A DNA stretch of 64,000 bases from assembly GCF_036226685.1 (NCBI RefSeq), contig NZ_CP109009.1, forward strand, positions 6,909,501-6,973,500. The letters run 5' to 3'. The first letter of the stretch is position 1. The number at the start of each line of letters is the position of its first letter. The notes under the pieces are model-generated. The model saw only the letters and a list, made by a program, of their open reading frames with translations. It ran no database searches and was not told the DNA's origin. The translations under genes were made by a program, and so were the position numbers. Positions 1 through 7,883 of the stretch are shown in pieces. Source of the DNA: Streptomyces sp. NBC_00690 (GTDB taxonomy: Bacteria > Actinomycetota > Actinomycetes > Streptomycetales > Streptomycetaceae).

Positions 1-1
1 G

Positions 2-2365
2 TTCCTCACCGTCTATCCGCACTCGGAGGAGAGCTTCCCCGAGGTCTGCGGCGATCTGATGGAACTCCTGGACGGCGAACCCGGCCCGTACATCCTCAGC
101 GATCTGCGGTGCGGCGACGGACCGGTCCACGTGCGGTACGGAGCCTTCGCCCCCCGCTTTTGCCCCGGGCCTGACGGCAGACTCGTGCCAGCCGTCGCCG
201 ACCCCTCGGGCACCCTGGTCCCGGATCCCCGCGGACCGTCCCTGCGCATCCCCGACTGGGTGACGCCCCCGGCGTTCCTCCAGCCGCACATCGAAGCCCG
301 CACCACCGTCGGCATGGACCAGATGCCGTACGAGATCAGCGGTGCGCTCCACTTCTCCAACGGTGGTGGGGTCTACAAGGCACGCGACCCCCGCACCGGT
401 GAGGACGTCGTCCTCAAGGAAGCCCGGCCGCACGCCGGCCTGGCCGCTGATGGAGCCGACGCCGTCGCCCGGCTCGAACGCGAACGCACCGCCCTGGAGC
501 AACTGGCCGGACTGGAGTGCGTACCCCAACTCCGCGGCACCTTCGAGGTGGGCGGACACCACTTCCTGGCGCTGGAACATGTGCCGGGCACCACCTTGAA
601 CACCGTCTTCGCCCGTCGCTTCCCCCTCTCCGCGTCACAGCCGAGCCGCGAGCAGCTGGCCGAGCACGCCGAATGGGCCGGCAGGATGTATGGCCTGGTG
701 GCGGACGCCGTTCAGGCGGTGCACGAGCGCGGCGTGGTCATCAGCGACCTCCATATGAGCAACGTCATGGTCTCGGACGACGAGTCGAGAGTCGTCCTCC
801 TCGACTTTGAGGCGGCCTCCCGCACGGCCGACCGGTGCCGCCAGGTGGTGGCCAACCCGGCCTTCGTCGCCCCTCGCGACCGGCGAGGCGTGGAGATCGA
901 CCGCTACGCCCTTGCCTGCTTGCGTCTCGCCCTGCTTCTGCCGCTGACCACTCTCTTCGCGATCGACCGGGGCAAGGTCACCCAGCTCGCCCGGGGAGCG
1001 GCCCGGATCTTCCCCGTGACGGAGGACGAACTCCGGCCCGCGGTGGACGAGATCCTGCGCAACGCCGGTCAGAGCGACAACGCCCCTGCCCATGGCACCA
1101 CACCGCCCGAGCAGGCCATCCGCTCGGCGCAATCACGGCAGACGTCCGCCGATGACGGCCCCGAGGGCTCGACCGCCCCCGACTCCACCGGGCACCGGCC
1201 AACCGCCGGCTCCTTGCGCATACCCGACCCGGGCGAGTGGCCGCTCAGCCGGGACTCCATGGCACAGGCCATTCTCGCTTCCTGTACACCCGACCGTGAG
1301 GACCGATGTTTTCCGGGCGACATCGCCCAATTCGCCTCCCCGGCCGGTGGTCAATCCCTCGGCTACGGCGCCGCAGGCATCCTGTACGCGCTCCATGAGA
1401 CAGGCGCGCCATCCAGCCCCGAGGCCGTGGAATGGCTACTCGCCCGAGTCAAGGAGCCGGCACCCGGCACTCCGATCGGTCTCTACGACGGCCTTGCCGG
1501 CATCGCCTGGACACTGCGTCGCATCGGCCACCCCGAGCAAGCCGCAGAACTGGCCCAACTGATCGCCCGCCAGCCCGTCGACGGGCTCACCGCAGATCTC
1601 CACGGCGGACACGCCGGCATAGCCCTGGCCCTCGACGACCTCGCCCGCACCGCCACCGGTACGGAAGCCGTCGCACTCGCCGGCACCGCCGACCGCTGTA
1701 CCGCACTCGCCGCCCGCGCCCTGCTCAGCGGTCCGCCCTCACCCCGGACCGGACTGCTCCACGGCGCAACGGGACTCGCGCTGCTCTTCATCAGACGCTA
1801 CGAGTCGACCGGCGACCCCCAACTCCTCGACCTCGCGGCCACCGCGCTCCACCGCGACCTCGCCCGCTGCCGTCCCGGTGCGGAAGACGCCCTGCTGGTC
1901 CTCGAAGGCAAACGGACCATGCCGTACCTCGGAGCGGGCAGCGCAGGACTCGCCCTGGTGCTCGACGAGTACCTCGCACACCGCCCGGACGACGCCTTCA
2001 CCACGGCACGCCAGGCGATGCTGCCCGCGCTCTGCTCCGCCTTCTACGTCCAACCGGGACTCTTCCGGGGCGTCGCCGGGCTGATCCTCCAGCTCAGCCG
2101 CACCCCCGTCGGCGACCCGGAACTGAAGCAGCGGACCATCCGCCGCCATATCGAACTCCTCGGTCTGCACGCCGTGCCCTACGCCGGCGGACTGGCCTTC
2201 CCCGGTGAGCAGATGATGCGCCGATCCATGGATCTGGCCACCGGCACCGCAGGGTGTCTGCTCGCCCTCGGCAGCGCGCTCGGGGACACCCCCGCCGCAC
2301 TGCCGTTCCTCTCGCCGCGACCGCGGCCCACAGACCGGTCCCAGCCAGGGACCGTGCACCAATGA
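2..2365 (+). CDS. amfT: Class III lanthionine synthetase AmfT/RamC-type (5' partial)
   Basis: The frame is open from base 2, so the true start lies left of the window. The product is a cytosolic LanKC enzyme, which phosphorylates Ser/Thr of the precursor peptide, eliminates phosphate and forms (methyl)lanthionine rings. Counting from the Met codon at 59, the end of the lyase domain is followed by a protein-kinase domain (about 105-330; catalytic-loop D230 in ISDLHMSN, metal-binding D249 in LLDFEA) and a LanC-like domain (about 440-755) with seven GxxG hairpins such as GYGAAG, GLLHGATG and GLFRGVAG. The CHG zinc-ligand motif of class I/II cyclases is absent, as expected for class III. It ends 32 nt before the precursor gene, and the order matches amfTSBA/ramCSAB. 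The family assignment is firm. Confidence 0.93.
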   Translation, partial: FLTVYPHSEESFPEVCGDLMELLDGEPGPYILSDLRCGDGPVHVRYGAFAPRFCPGPDGRLVPAVADPSGTLVPDPRGPSLRIPDWVTPPAFLQPHIEARTTVGMDQMPYEISGALHFSNGGGVYKARDPRTGEDVVLKEARPHAGLAADGADAVARLERERTALEQLAGLECVPQLRGTFEVGGHHFLALEHVPGTTLNTVFARRFPLSASQPSREQLAEHAEWAGRMYGLVADAVQAVHERGVVISDLHMSNVMVSDDESRVVLLDFEAASRTADRCRQVVANPAFVAPRDRRGVEIDRYALACLRLALLLPLTTLFAIDRGKVTQLARGAARIFPVTEDELRPAVDEILRNAGQSDNAPAHGTTPPEQAIRSAQSRQTSADDGPEGSTAPDSTGHRPTAGSLRIPDPGEWPLSRDSMAQAILASCTPDREDRCFPGDIAQFASPAGGQSLGYGAAGILYALHETGAPSSPEAVEWLLARVKEPAPGTPIGLYDGLAGIAWTLRRIGHPEQAAELAQLIARQPVDGLTADLHGGHAGIALALDDLARTATGTEAVALAGTADRCTALAARALLSGPPSPRTGLLHGATGLALLFIRRYESTGDPQLLDLAATALHRDLARCRPGAEDALLVLEGKRTMPYLGAGSAGLALVLDEYLAHRPDDAFTTARQAMLPALCSAFYVQPGLFRGVAGLILQLSRTPVGDPELKQRTIRRHIELLGLHAVPYAGGLAFPGEQMMRRSMDLATGTAGCLLALGSALGDTPAALPFLSPRPRPTDRSQPGTVHQ

Positions 2366-2397
2366 GAAAACAACCGTCCCCACGGAAGGAAATCATC

Positions 2398-2529
2398 ATG
2401 GCGCTTCTCGACCTTCAGGCCCTGGAGACCCCGCAGGATGAGGCGTACGGCGACGTCGCCACCGGAAGCCAGGTCAGCCTGCTGGTGTGTGAGTACAGCT
2501 CCCTGAGCGTCGTTCTCTGCACCCCGTGA
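2398..2529 (+). CDS. amfS: Class III lanthipeptide precursor AmfS/SapB-type, 43 aa
   Basis: This short gene encodes a leader beginning MALLDLQALE, with the LLDLQ motif typical of class III leaders, followed by a core starting near TGSQVSLL. The core has two S-x-x-S-x-x-x-C motifs (SQVSLLVC and SSLSVVLC) and ends in CTP. By analogy with SapB and AmfS this predicts two lanthionine/labionin-type rings and a surface-active morphogenetic peptide. The core resembles the S. griseus AmfS core as I remember it; this was not checked. The start at 2398 has a clear RBS (GGAAGGA, about 2384-2390). An in-frame ATG at 2362 overlaps the amfT stop but lacks family support. Confidence 0.92.
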   Translation: MALLDLQALETPQDEAYGDVATGSQVSLLVCEYSSLSVVLCTP

Positions 2530-2590
2530 CACCAGGCCGGGGGGTAGGGCGGTAACCGCATTCCGCTCACTGCCCACCTCCCGGCACTCC

Positions 2591-2624
2591 GTACGGTCCC
2601 GCGGCCCCAGGCCCGGGACCGTAC
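2591..2624 (+). terminator. Stem-loop between amfS and amfB (attenuator-like)
   Basis: There is a perfect 11-bp inverted repeat: GTACGGTCCCG at 2591-2601 pairs with CGGGACCGTAC at 2614-2624 around a 12-nt loop. It sits 60 nt after the precursor stop and 40 nt before the exporter gene, with no U-tract. It probably acts as a partial terminator or 3' stabiliser that lets precursor mRNA outnumber exporter mRNA. Confidence 0.7.
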
Positions 2625-2664
2625 GTGCGGGCCGGTGCCCGGCAAGAAGTGGAAGGGACTCCCC

Positions 2665-4566
2665 GTGACAGGTAGTCGGCCAGCGGTGCCATCCCCGCCG
2701 TCGGCGACGTCCGTACGGTTCCTGGGCACTGGCCGCCTCCCCCTCGCGGCCGTCGCCGTCTGCTCGGCCCTCGCCGCACTCGCCGCAGTCGCCCTTCCCG
2801 CGGCCCTCGGCATCGCCGTGGACCAACTCATCTCCGAAGGCCGCATCCCCTGGTCCGCCCTGCTGCTGTGCGCGGGGCTCACCGTGGCCGAGGTCCTCCT
2901 CGACGCGCTCGTCGCCCTGCTCGGTGGCACCACCACCGCGGCCCTGACCGCCCGACTGCGCACCCTCCTCCTCGATCGAGTGGTGCGCACCGAGCCACGC
3001 CGGGGCGGCGCCGTGCCACCCGGTGACCTGACCACCCGACTCACCGCCAACGCCGCCGACGCCGCAGCCGTGCCCGTCACGGCCGCCACCGCAGTCGCCG
3101 GCGTCCTCCTCCCCCTCGGCGGGATCGTCGGGCTGTTCCTCATCGACCCCTGGACCGGACTCGCACTCCTCGTCGGCGCACCCTCGTTCGTCCTCCTCCT
3201 GCGCACCCTCATCCGCCGCACCGCGGACGCAGCCGCCGACTACCAGCGCGAACAGGCCCTGATCGCCACCCGACTCACCGAGGCACTGGACGGCGCGGCC
3301 ACGCTGCGGGCCGCACACACCGCCACCCGTGAACACGCGCGCATCACCGAACCGCTCACGGCCCTCGCCGCGCACGGTCGCCGGACCTGGCAGATCCACG
3401 GCAGCGCCGCAGGCACCAGCGCCGTGCTCCTGCCACTGCTCTCCGTACTGGTGCTGGCGGTGGCCGGGCTCAGACTCGCCGCTGGGGCGATCAGTGTCGG
3501 CGATCTCCTTGCCGTCTCCCGCTACGCGGTCCTCGCCATCGGCCTCGGCTCGCTCACCGGAGCCCTCGGCGCGATCGCCCGGGGACGCAGCGCCGCGGCT
3601 CGGCTGGAGCCCCTCCTGACACTGCCACCGGTGCCCCATCTCGCCCGCACCCTGCCCGCCGAGGGCCCCGGCACCGTGGAACTGCGCGACATCGACGTGG
3701 TGGAGGACGGAAAACACCTGCTGCGCGGAGTCAACTTCACTGTCCCGGGCGGCACGTCGTTGGCCGTCGTCGGCCGATCCGGATCCGGGAAGTCTCTCGT
3801 CGCCGCCGTCGCAGGCCGGCTCATGGACCCCGACGGCGGCACCGTCAGCCTCGACGGGGTCCCCCTGGATACGGTCGACCCGGTACTCCTGCGGCACGAG
3901 GTCGGCTATGCCTTCGCCCGTCCCACCCTGTGGGGCGAGACCGTCGAGGACACCATCGCGGCCGGTGCGGTCCGCCCGACCGACACCGGGATCCGCACGG
4001 CCGCCCGAGCCGCATCCGCCGACGGATTCATCCGACTGCTCCCGCTCGGCTACCGAACCCCCCTCGACCAGGCCCCCCTGTCCGGCGGCGAGCGTCAACG
4101 CCTCGGCCTGGCAAGGGCGTTTGCCCACGCCGGCCGGCTGCTGATCCTCGACGATGCCACCTCAAGCCTCGACACCGTCACCGAACGGCAGGTCCAGCAG
4201 GCCCTGGCCCGGTACACGGGCCGCAGCACGCGGATCGTGGTCGCCCATCGCATCTCATCGGCCGTCCAAGCGGACCGGGTGCTGTGGATGGACGACGGCG
4301 AAGTGCGCGCGGTGGGACGGCACACCGACCTCTGGGCGGACCCCGACTATCGACAGGTCTTCCATTACACCCCCGCCCCGCCCACTGCCCCGCCCCCGCC
4401 CACTGACGGGCCTTCCGGGCGGCTCACGGGCGGGCTGACGGACCCGGGGGCCTTGGAAGCAGCAGCAGCGCCCGTCCCCGTCTCGGCGAACCATCGCCCC
4501 ACCGAGGACCCCGCGCAACCCGCACCACCCCACCAACGGCGGCGATCCGGACCGGAGGCACCATGA
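2665..4566 (+). CDS. amfB: ABC exporter half-transporter (TMD-NBD), AmfB/RamA-type
   Basis: This 633-aa fused membrane/ATPase subunit is predicted to export the modified AmfS peptide together with the next gene product. Hydrophobic TM segments fill about residues 20-300. The NBD has Walker A (GRSGSGKS), an intact signature LSGGE, Walker B LLILDD and switch His in VVAHR. Two positions are degenerate: the Q-loop Gln appears replaced by Ala (YAFARP) and the catalytic Glu after Walker B is Asp. The GTG start at 2665 follows GGAAGGGA (2651-2658). A start 30 nt upstream is possible but has no better RBS. It overlaps the next gene by ATGA. The C-terminal tail from about residue 575 is Pro-rich and low in complexity. 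Confidence 0.88.
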   Translation: MTGSRPAVPSPPSATSVRFLGTGRLPLAAVAVCSALAALAAVALPAALGIAVDQLISEGRIPWSALLLCAGLTVAEVLLDALVALLGGTTTAALTARLRTLLLDRVVRTEPRRGGAVPPGDLTTRLTANAADAAAVPVTAATAVAGVLLPLGGIVGLFLIDPWTGLALLVGAPSFVLLLRTLIRRTADAAADYQREQALIATRLTEALDGAATLRAAHTATREHARITEPLTALAAHGRRTWQIHGSAAGTSAVLLPLLSVLVLAVAGLRLAAGAISVGDLLAVSRYAVLAIGLGSLTGALGAIARGRSAAARLEPLLTLPPVPHLARTLPAEGPGTVELRDIDVVEDGKHLLRGVNFTVPGGTSLAVVGRSGSGKSLVAAVAGRLMDPDGGTVSLDGVPLDTVDPVLLRHEVGYAFARPTLWGETVEDTIAAGAVRPTDTGIRTAARAASADGFIRLLPLGYRTPLDQAPLSGGERQRLGLARAFAHAGRLLILDDATSSLDTVTERQVQQALARYTGRSTRIVVAHRISSAVQADRVLWMDDGEVRAVGRHTDLWADPDYRQVFHYTPAPPTAPPPPTDGPSGRLTGGLTDPGALEAAAAPVPVSANHRPTEDPAQPAPPHQRRRSGPEAP

Positions 4567-6398
4567 CGCCCGACCCGGTCCCCACCGCGGCCGAGCCCGC
4601 ACGGATCAGAGGCGCCCTGCGCAGGGTCATCCGCGAAGGTGTGCCCTTCCTCCGGGCCCGTACCGCTGCGATGCGCCGCCTCGCAGGCTGGTCGCTGTTG
4701 GAGTTCGCCCAGACCTTCATCAGCGGATACGCCGTCGCCCACGCCATCGACCGGGGCTTCCTCGCGGACGCCCCCGCCACCGGACTGCTCTGGCTCGCCG
4801 TGGCCGCGCTCGCCACCCTCCCCGCCGCGCTCGCCACCCGCAGGCTGTTCGCCGGACTCGCCGACCTGGTCGAGCCGTTGCGCGACGGCCTGGTGCGACG
4901 TTCGACGGCCCGCGCCCTGGCCGGGGCGCTCACCGCGGCCACCCCCGCCACCACCCGTTCGCTCTCCCAGGTCACGCATCAGAGCGAGATCGCCCGGGAC
5001 GGCTGGGCCGGCCTCGTCCTGTCCTTGCGTTCCTTCGTCTTCACCTCGCTCGGCGCGCTCGCCGGCCTGGCCGCACTCTCCCCGCGACTGCTCCTGGTCG
5101 TCCTGCCGCCGCTCCTGCTCGGACTGGCGCTCTTCTTGGCCACGCTCATCCCCATGGCCGCGCGCCAGAGCGCCTACCTCGAATCCGATGAAGCCTTCGC
5201 CGCCCATGCGGGCCACACGGCCTCCGCGCTCCGGGACATCGCAGCGACGGGTGCGGTGAGCTCGACCCTCACCCGTGCCGAGCACCTCGCGGACGAACAG
5301 GTCGCCGCGGCACGGTCCCTCGCCCGCTGGGCGGCCGTACGCATCGTCGCCCTCGCCGTGTGCTCACGCGTCCCACCGCTGCTCCTGCTCCTCGCCGCCC
5401 CCTGGTTGATGCGACAGGGACTCACCAGCGGCGCGCTCGTCGGGGCGTTCGCCTATCTCACCGCTTCGCTGGCGCCCGCGGTGCACGCCCTGCTCAGCGT
5501 GCTGGGCACCGTGGGCGGACGGTTGGTGGTGGTGCTCGATCGCTTCACCGGAACCGTGACCCTGCCGCCGCAGCCGGGCACCGCGCCGCCCCCGCCCCAC
5601 TCGCCGTCCGCGGACACGGCCGAACTGCGCTCCGTGAGCTTCGCGTACGGCCCGGGCGCCCGTCCCGTGCTGCACCGGTTGGACCTCACGCTTCGACCGG
5701 GGGAGCACCTGGCGGTGGTGGGACCGAGCGGCAGCGGCAAGTCCACGCTCGCAGCCGTTCTCGCCGCGGTGGTGCCCCCCACCGAGGGGGAAGTGCGCTG
5801 GCTGGGCCGGCCCACCGGGGAGTGGGAGCCCACTGCGCTGCGTACCCTGCTGCCCCAGCAGGCGTACGTGTTCACCGGCACCCTGCGCGACAACCTCCGC
5901 TATCTGCGGCTCACGGCCGACGACCGCGAACTCATCGGATCGATCGAGGCCATCGGCGCGACCTCCCTGCTGGAGCGGCTCGGGGGACTGGATGCCGCCG
6001 TCGACCCACAGCAACTCTCGCCCGCGGAACGCCAACTCATCGCCCTGTGCCGGGCCCATCTCACCACCACGCCCCTGCTGATCCTGGACGAGGCGACCAG
6101 CCATCTCGATCCGGCAGCCGAGGCCCGTGCCGAAGTGGCGTTGGCCGAGCGGGGGAAGACCCTGGTGGTCATAGCCCACCGGCTGTCATCGGCTGGCCGC
6201 GCGGGACGGGTACTGGTGATGGACGGTACGCACACGGTGTGCGGAACGCCGGCAGAGCTCCCCGCCCAGTCGGCGCTGTACCGCGATCTGATGGGGCACT
6301 GGTCCCCGACCCCTAAGGCCCCGGCACCGGACGGATCAGAGGTGTCGGAGTCGTCTGATCCATCGGAACGTGCCGTGAGCACGATGTGGCAGGGATGA
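4563..6398 (+). CDS. amfA: ABC exporter half-transporter (TMD-NBD), AmfA/RamB-type
   Basis: This 611-aa TMD-NBD subunit is the predicted partner of the preceding gene. Its ATG lies inside the upstream stop (ATGA at 4563), indicating translational coupling. Several hydrophobic helices occupy about residues 35-320. The NBD has Walker [10 protein letters not shown], a normal Q-loop (LLPQQAYVF), Walker B LLILDEATS with the catalytic Glu, and switch His in VIAHR. The ABC signature, however, is LSPAE rather than LSGGE. The defects here and in the partner complement each other, as in heterodimeric exporters with one consensus and one degenerate ATP site. It is the last gene of the amfTSBA operon and converges with amfR. 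Confidence 0.88.
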   Translation: MTPDPVPTAAEPARIRGALRRVIREGVPFLRARTAAMRRLAGWSLLEFAQTFISGYAVAHAIDRGFLADAPATGLLWLAVAALATLPAALATRRLFAGLADLVEPLRDGLVRRSTARALAGALTAATPATTRSLSQVTHQSEIARDGWAGLVLSLRSFVFTSLGALAGLAALSPRLLLVVLPPLLLGLALFLATLIPMAARQSAYLESDEAFAAHAGHTASALRDIAATGAVSSTLTRAEHLADEQVAAARSLARWAAVRIVALAVCSRVPPLLLLLAAPWLMRQGLTSGALVGAFAYLTASLAPAVHALLSVLGTVGGRLVVVLDRFTGTVTLPPQPGTAPPPPHSPSADTAELRSVSFAYGPGARPVLHRLDLTLRPGEHLAVVGPSGSGKSTLAAVLAAVVPPTEGEVRWLGRPTGEWEPTALRTLLPQQAYVFTGTLRDNLRYLRLTADDRELIGSIEAIGATSLLERLGGLDAAVDPQQLSPAERQLIALCRAHLTTTPLLILDEATSHLDPAAEARAEVALAERGKTLVVIAHRLSSAGRAGRVLVMDGTHTVCGTPAELPAQSALYRDLMGHWSPTPKAPAPDGSEVSESSDPSERAVSTMWQG

Positions 6399-6573
6399 CC
6401 CCGGCCCCGGTGTCGTGCGTCCCTGCGGAAGCGCGACGGAGGGTGTCCCGGGGGCATCCGTTCGGTGTGCCTGAGCGGACTGATCGTCGCCGCCCGGAGA
6501 CATCAGGGGCTGAGGAGGCCGAGAGCCGGTCCCGCCGTGTCGAACTGGAGCGGGAGAAGTGGCCGACCTGGTC

Positions 6574-7179
6574 CTACAGCCAGCCGAATTCCTTCGAGAG
6601 TCTTATGGCGTCGAGTCTGTTCCGTGCCCCCGTCTTCCGTATCGCCGCCGCCAGATAGTTGCGGACCGTGCCGCTCGCCAGATGGAGTGCGTTGGCGATG
6701 GACGAGACCGACTCGCCCTCGGCGGCCATGGACAGCACGTGCAACTCCCTCGGAGACAGTGGTACTTCGGTCGCTTGTAACAGTCCGAAGGCCAGCGACT
6801 GGTCGATGTGCCGACCGCCCGCCGCCACCTTGCGCACCACGTCGCAGAGATTGTCCACGGGGCCGAACTTGTCTATGTATCCTCTCGCCCCCGCATCCGA
6901 GGCTCTGCGTAAATCACCGGCTCGATCTCCTCTCGCGAGCACCACCAGGGCCGTCTGCTGCTCCGCGGAACGCCGCAGCGACTCCGAGAGGGTGAGGACT
7001 TCCACGGAATCCGGACAGTCGAGATCCGTCAGCAGTATGTCTGCGGGTTTTTCGTTCATGGCCGCTCGCACGCCCCCCTTGTCGGTCGTGTGTACCTGGA
7101 TGCCGTGGTGCTTGCTGAGCAGGCAAGCCAACGATGCACGCCAAAGGGATACCGCGTGTACTAGCAGAACCGTCGTCAT
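6574..7179 (-). CDS. amfR: Atypical response regulator AmfR/RamR-type
   Basis: This 201-aa DNA-binding regulator is expected to activate the amfTSBA promoter, which lies outside the window. The receiver domain (about 1-120) keeps D52 (LLTDLDCP) and the conserved Lys (YIDKFGP). It lacks the usual acidic pair near residues 8-9 (LLVHAVS), so it is probably not controlled by ordinary phosphotransfer. A LuxR-type HTH occupies about 139-201 (LSPRELHVL, TVRNYL). The start is supported by AAGGAG at 7186-7191. Codons 90 and 134 are both TTA (complement of 6910-6912 and 6778-6780), the codon read only by the bldA tRNA, which suggests developmental control of its translation. It has no adjacent kinase gene. 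Confidence 0.9.
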   Translation of the reverse strand: MTTVLLVHAVSLWRASLACLLSKHHGIQVHTTDKGGVRAAMNEKPADILLTDLDCPDSVEVLTLSESLRRSAEQQTALVVLARGDRAGDLRRASDAGARGYIDKFGPVDNLCDVVRKVAAGGRHIDQSLAFGLLQATEVPLSPRELHVLSMAAEGESVSSIANALHLASGTVRNYLAAAIRKTGARNRLDAIRLSKEFGWL

Positions 7180-7206
7180 GTGCTGCTCCTTCAGCTGTCA
7201 ACGTGT

Positions 7207-7223
7207 ACGTACGCTGCGTACGT
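7207..7223. promoter_or_regulatory. 17-nt perfect palindrome upstream of amfR
   Basis: ACGTACGC and its reverse complement GCGTACGT flank a single T, 28 nt upstream of the amfR start and just outside its RBS. It could be an operator for a repressor or autoregulator, or a short hairpin in the amfR leader. Confidence 0.55.
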
Positions 7224-7871
7224 TCGGTGGGCAACTATCACCAGTTCACCGCAGCCGAGCGCCGCGACACTGACGATCTGCCTAATACCCTCGAAGGGGG
7301 GACGTGAGGGGGGCGTGAGAGCGCACGGGGACCGTCAGACGTGCGCCCCTGCTGCGTCTGCCCGCGCCCGTGATGACGACACCGAGCAGTCCAACCAGCC
7401 AGGGGTGGAACCTCGCCAAATTCCGTTGGCTGGTCGTTCGGGTTCACGAGCTGGGCAGTGCGCGCCCGGAGGTGTGCCAGGGGCACATTCCAGCTGAGGC
7501 ACGGGGGCGCTCGACACCGGCGCCACGTGCGAAGACATGGGCGGAGTCGTACCTTGGCACACCCCTCCGCCATCTCGGATACCCCGGCGGCCCGTTGCCA
7601 CCCTCCATCGACCGTCGGGTCGTCGACGCACCTCCGAACGAGCAGATGCCCGCCTTCCACGCCCTGTGGCCTGTGACGAAGCGCCAACACCAGGAGATGG
7701 CGGGATATGCACCCTGGTTCCCGGGCCACGAGTCCCGCACACCTGAACCGCGGTCGTACGGCACACGCTCGGATCGCCGTTCGCGCACTGTCGACACGTC
7801 ACCCGGTACGACACATTGCCAGCCCCACCCGCCACGCCTGTTTGCGGACCGAAGCTGTCCGCAACTCTGAC
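7224..7871. other. Long intergenic region upstream of amfR
   Basis: About 650 bp separate the amfR leader from the next gene. Open frames exist on both strands, but none has a convincing RBS, a recognisable protein pattern or steady third-position G/C preference. It most likely holds the amfR promoter, whose regulation is complex in related species. Confidence 0.5.
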
Positions 7872-7877
7872 TACCGT
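7872..7877 (+). promoter_or_regulatory. -10-like hexamer TACCGT, leaderless start
   Basis: TACCGT lies 6 nt before the ATG at 7884, and no Shine-Dalgarno sequence is present. This spacing fits a transcript starting at the start codon. Confidence 0.45.
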
Positions 7878-7883
7878 GGGGTC

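Noticed and set aside
2362..2397. Earlier ATG for the lanthipeptide precursor, overlapping the amfT stop
   Set aside because: It would add 12 residues that the family leader lacks, while ATG 2398 has a correctly spaced RBS and the canonical leader start.
2179..4128. Very long minus-strand open frame opposite the exporter gene
   Set aside because: Composition is Gly/Glu/Gln-rich with no motif; it is the antisense shadow of a firmly identified ABC transporter gene in high-GC DNA.
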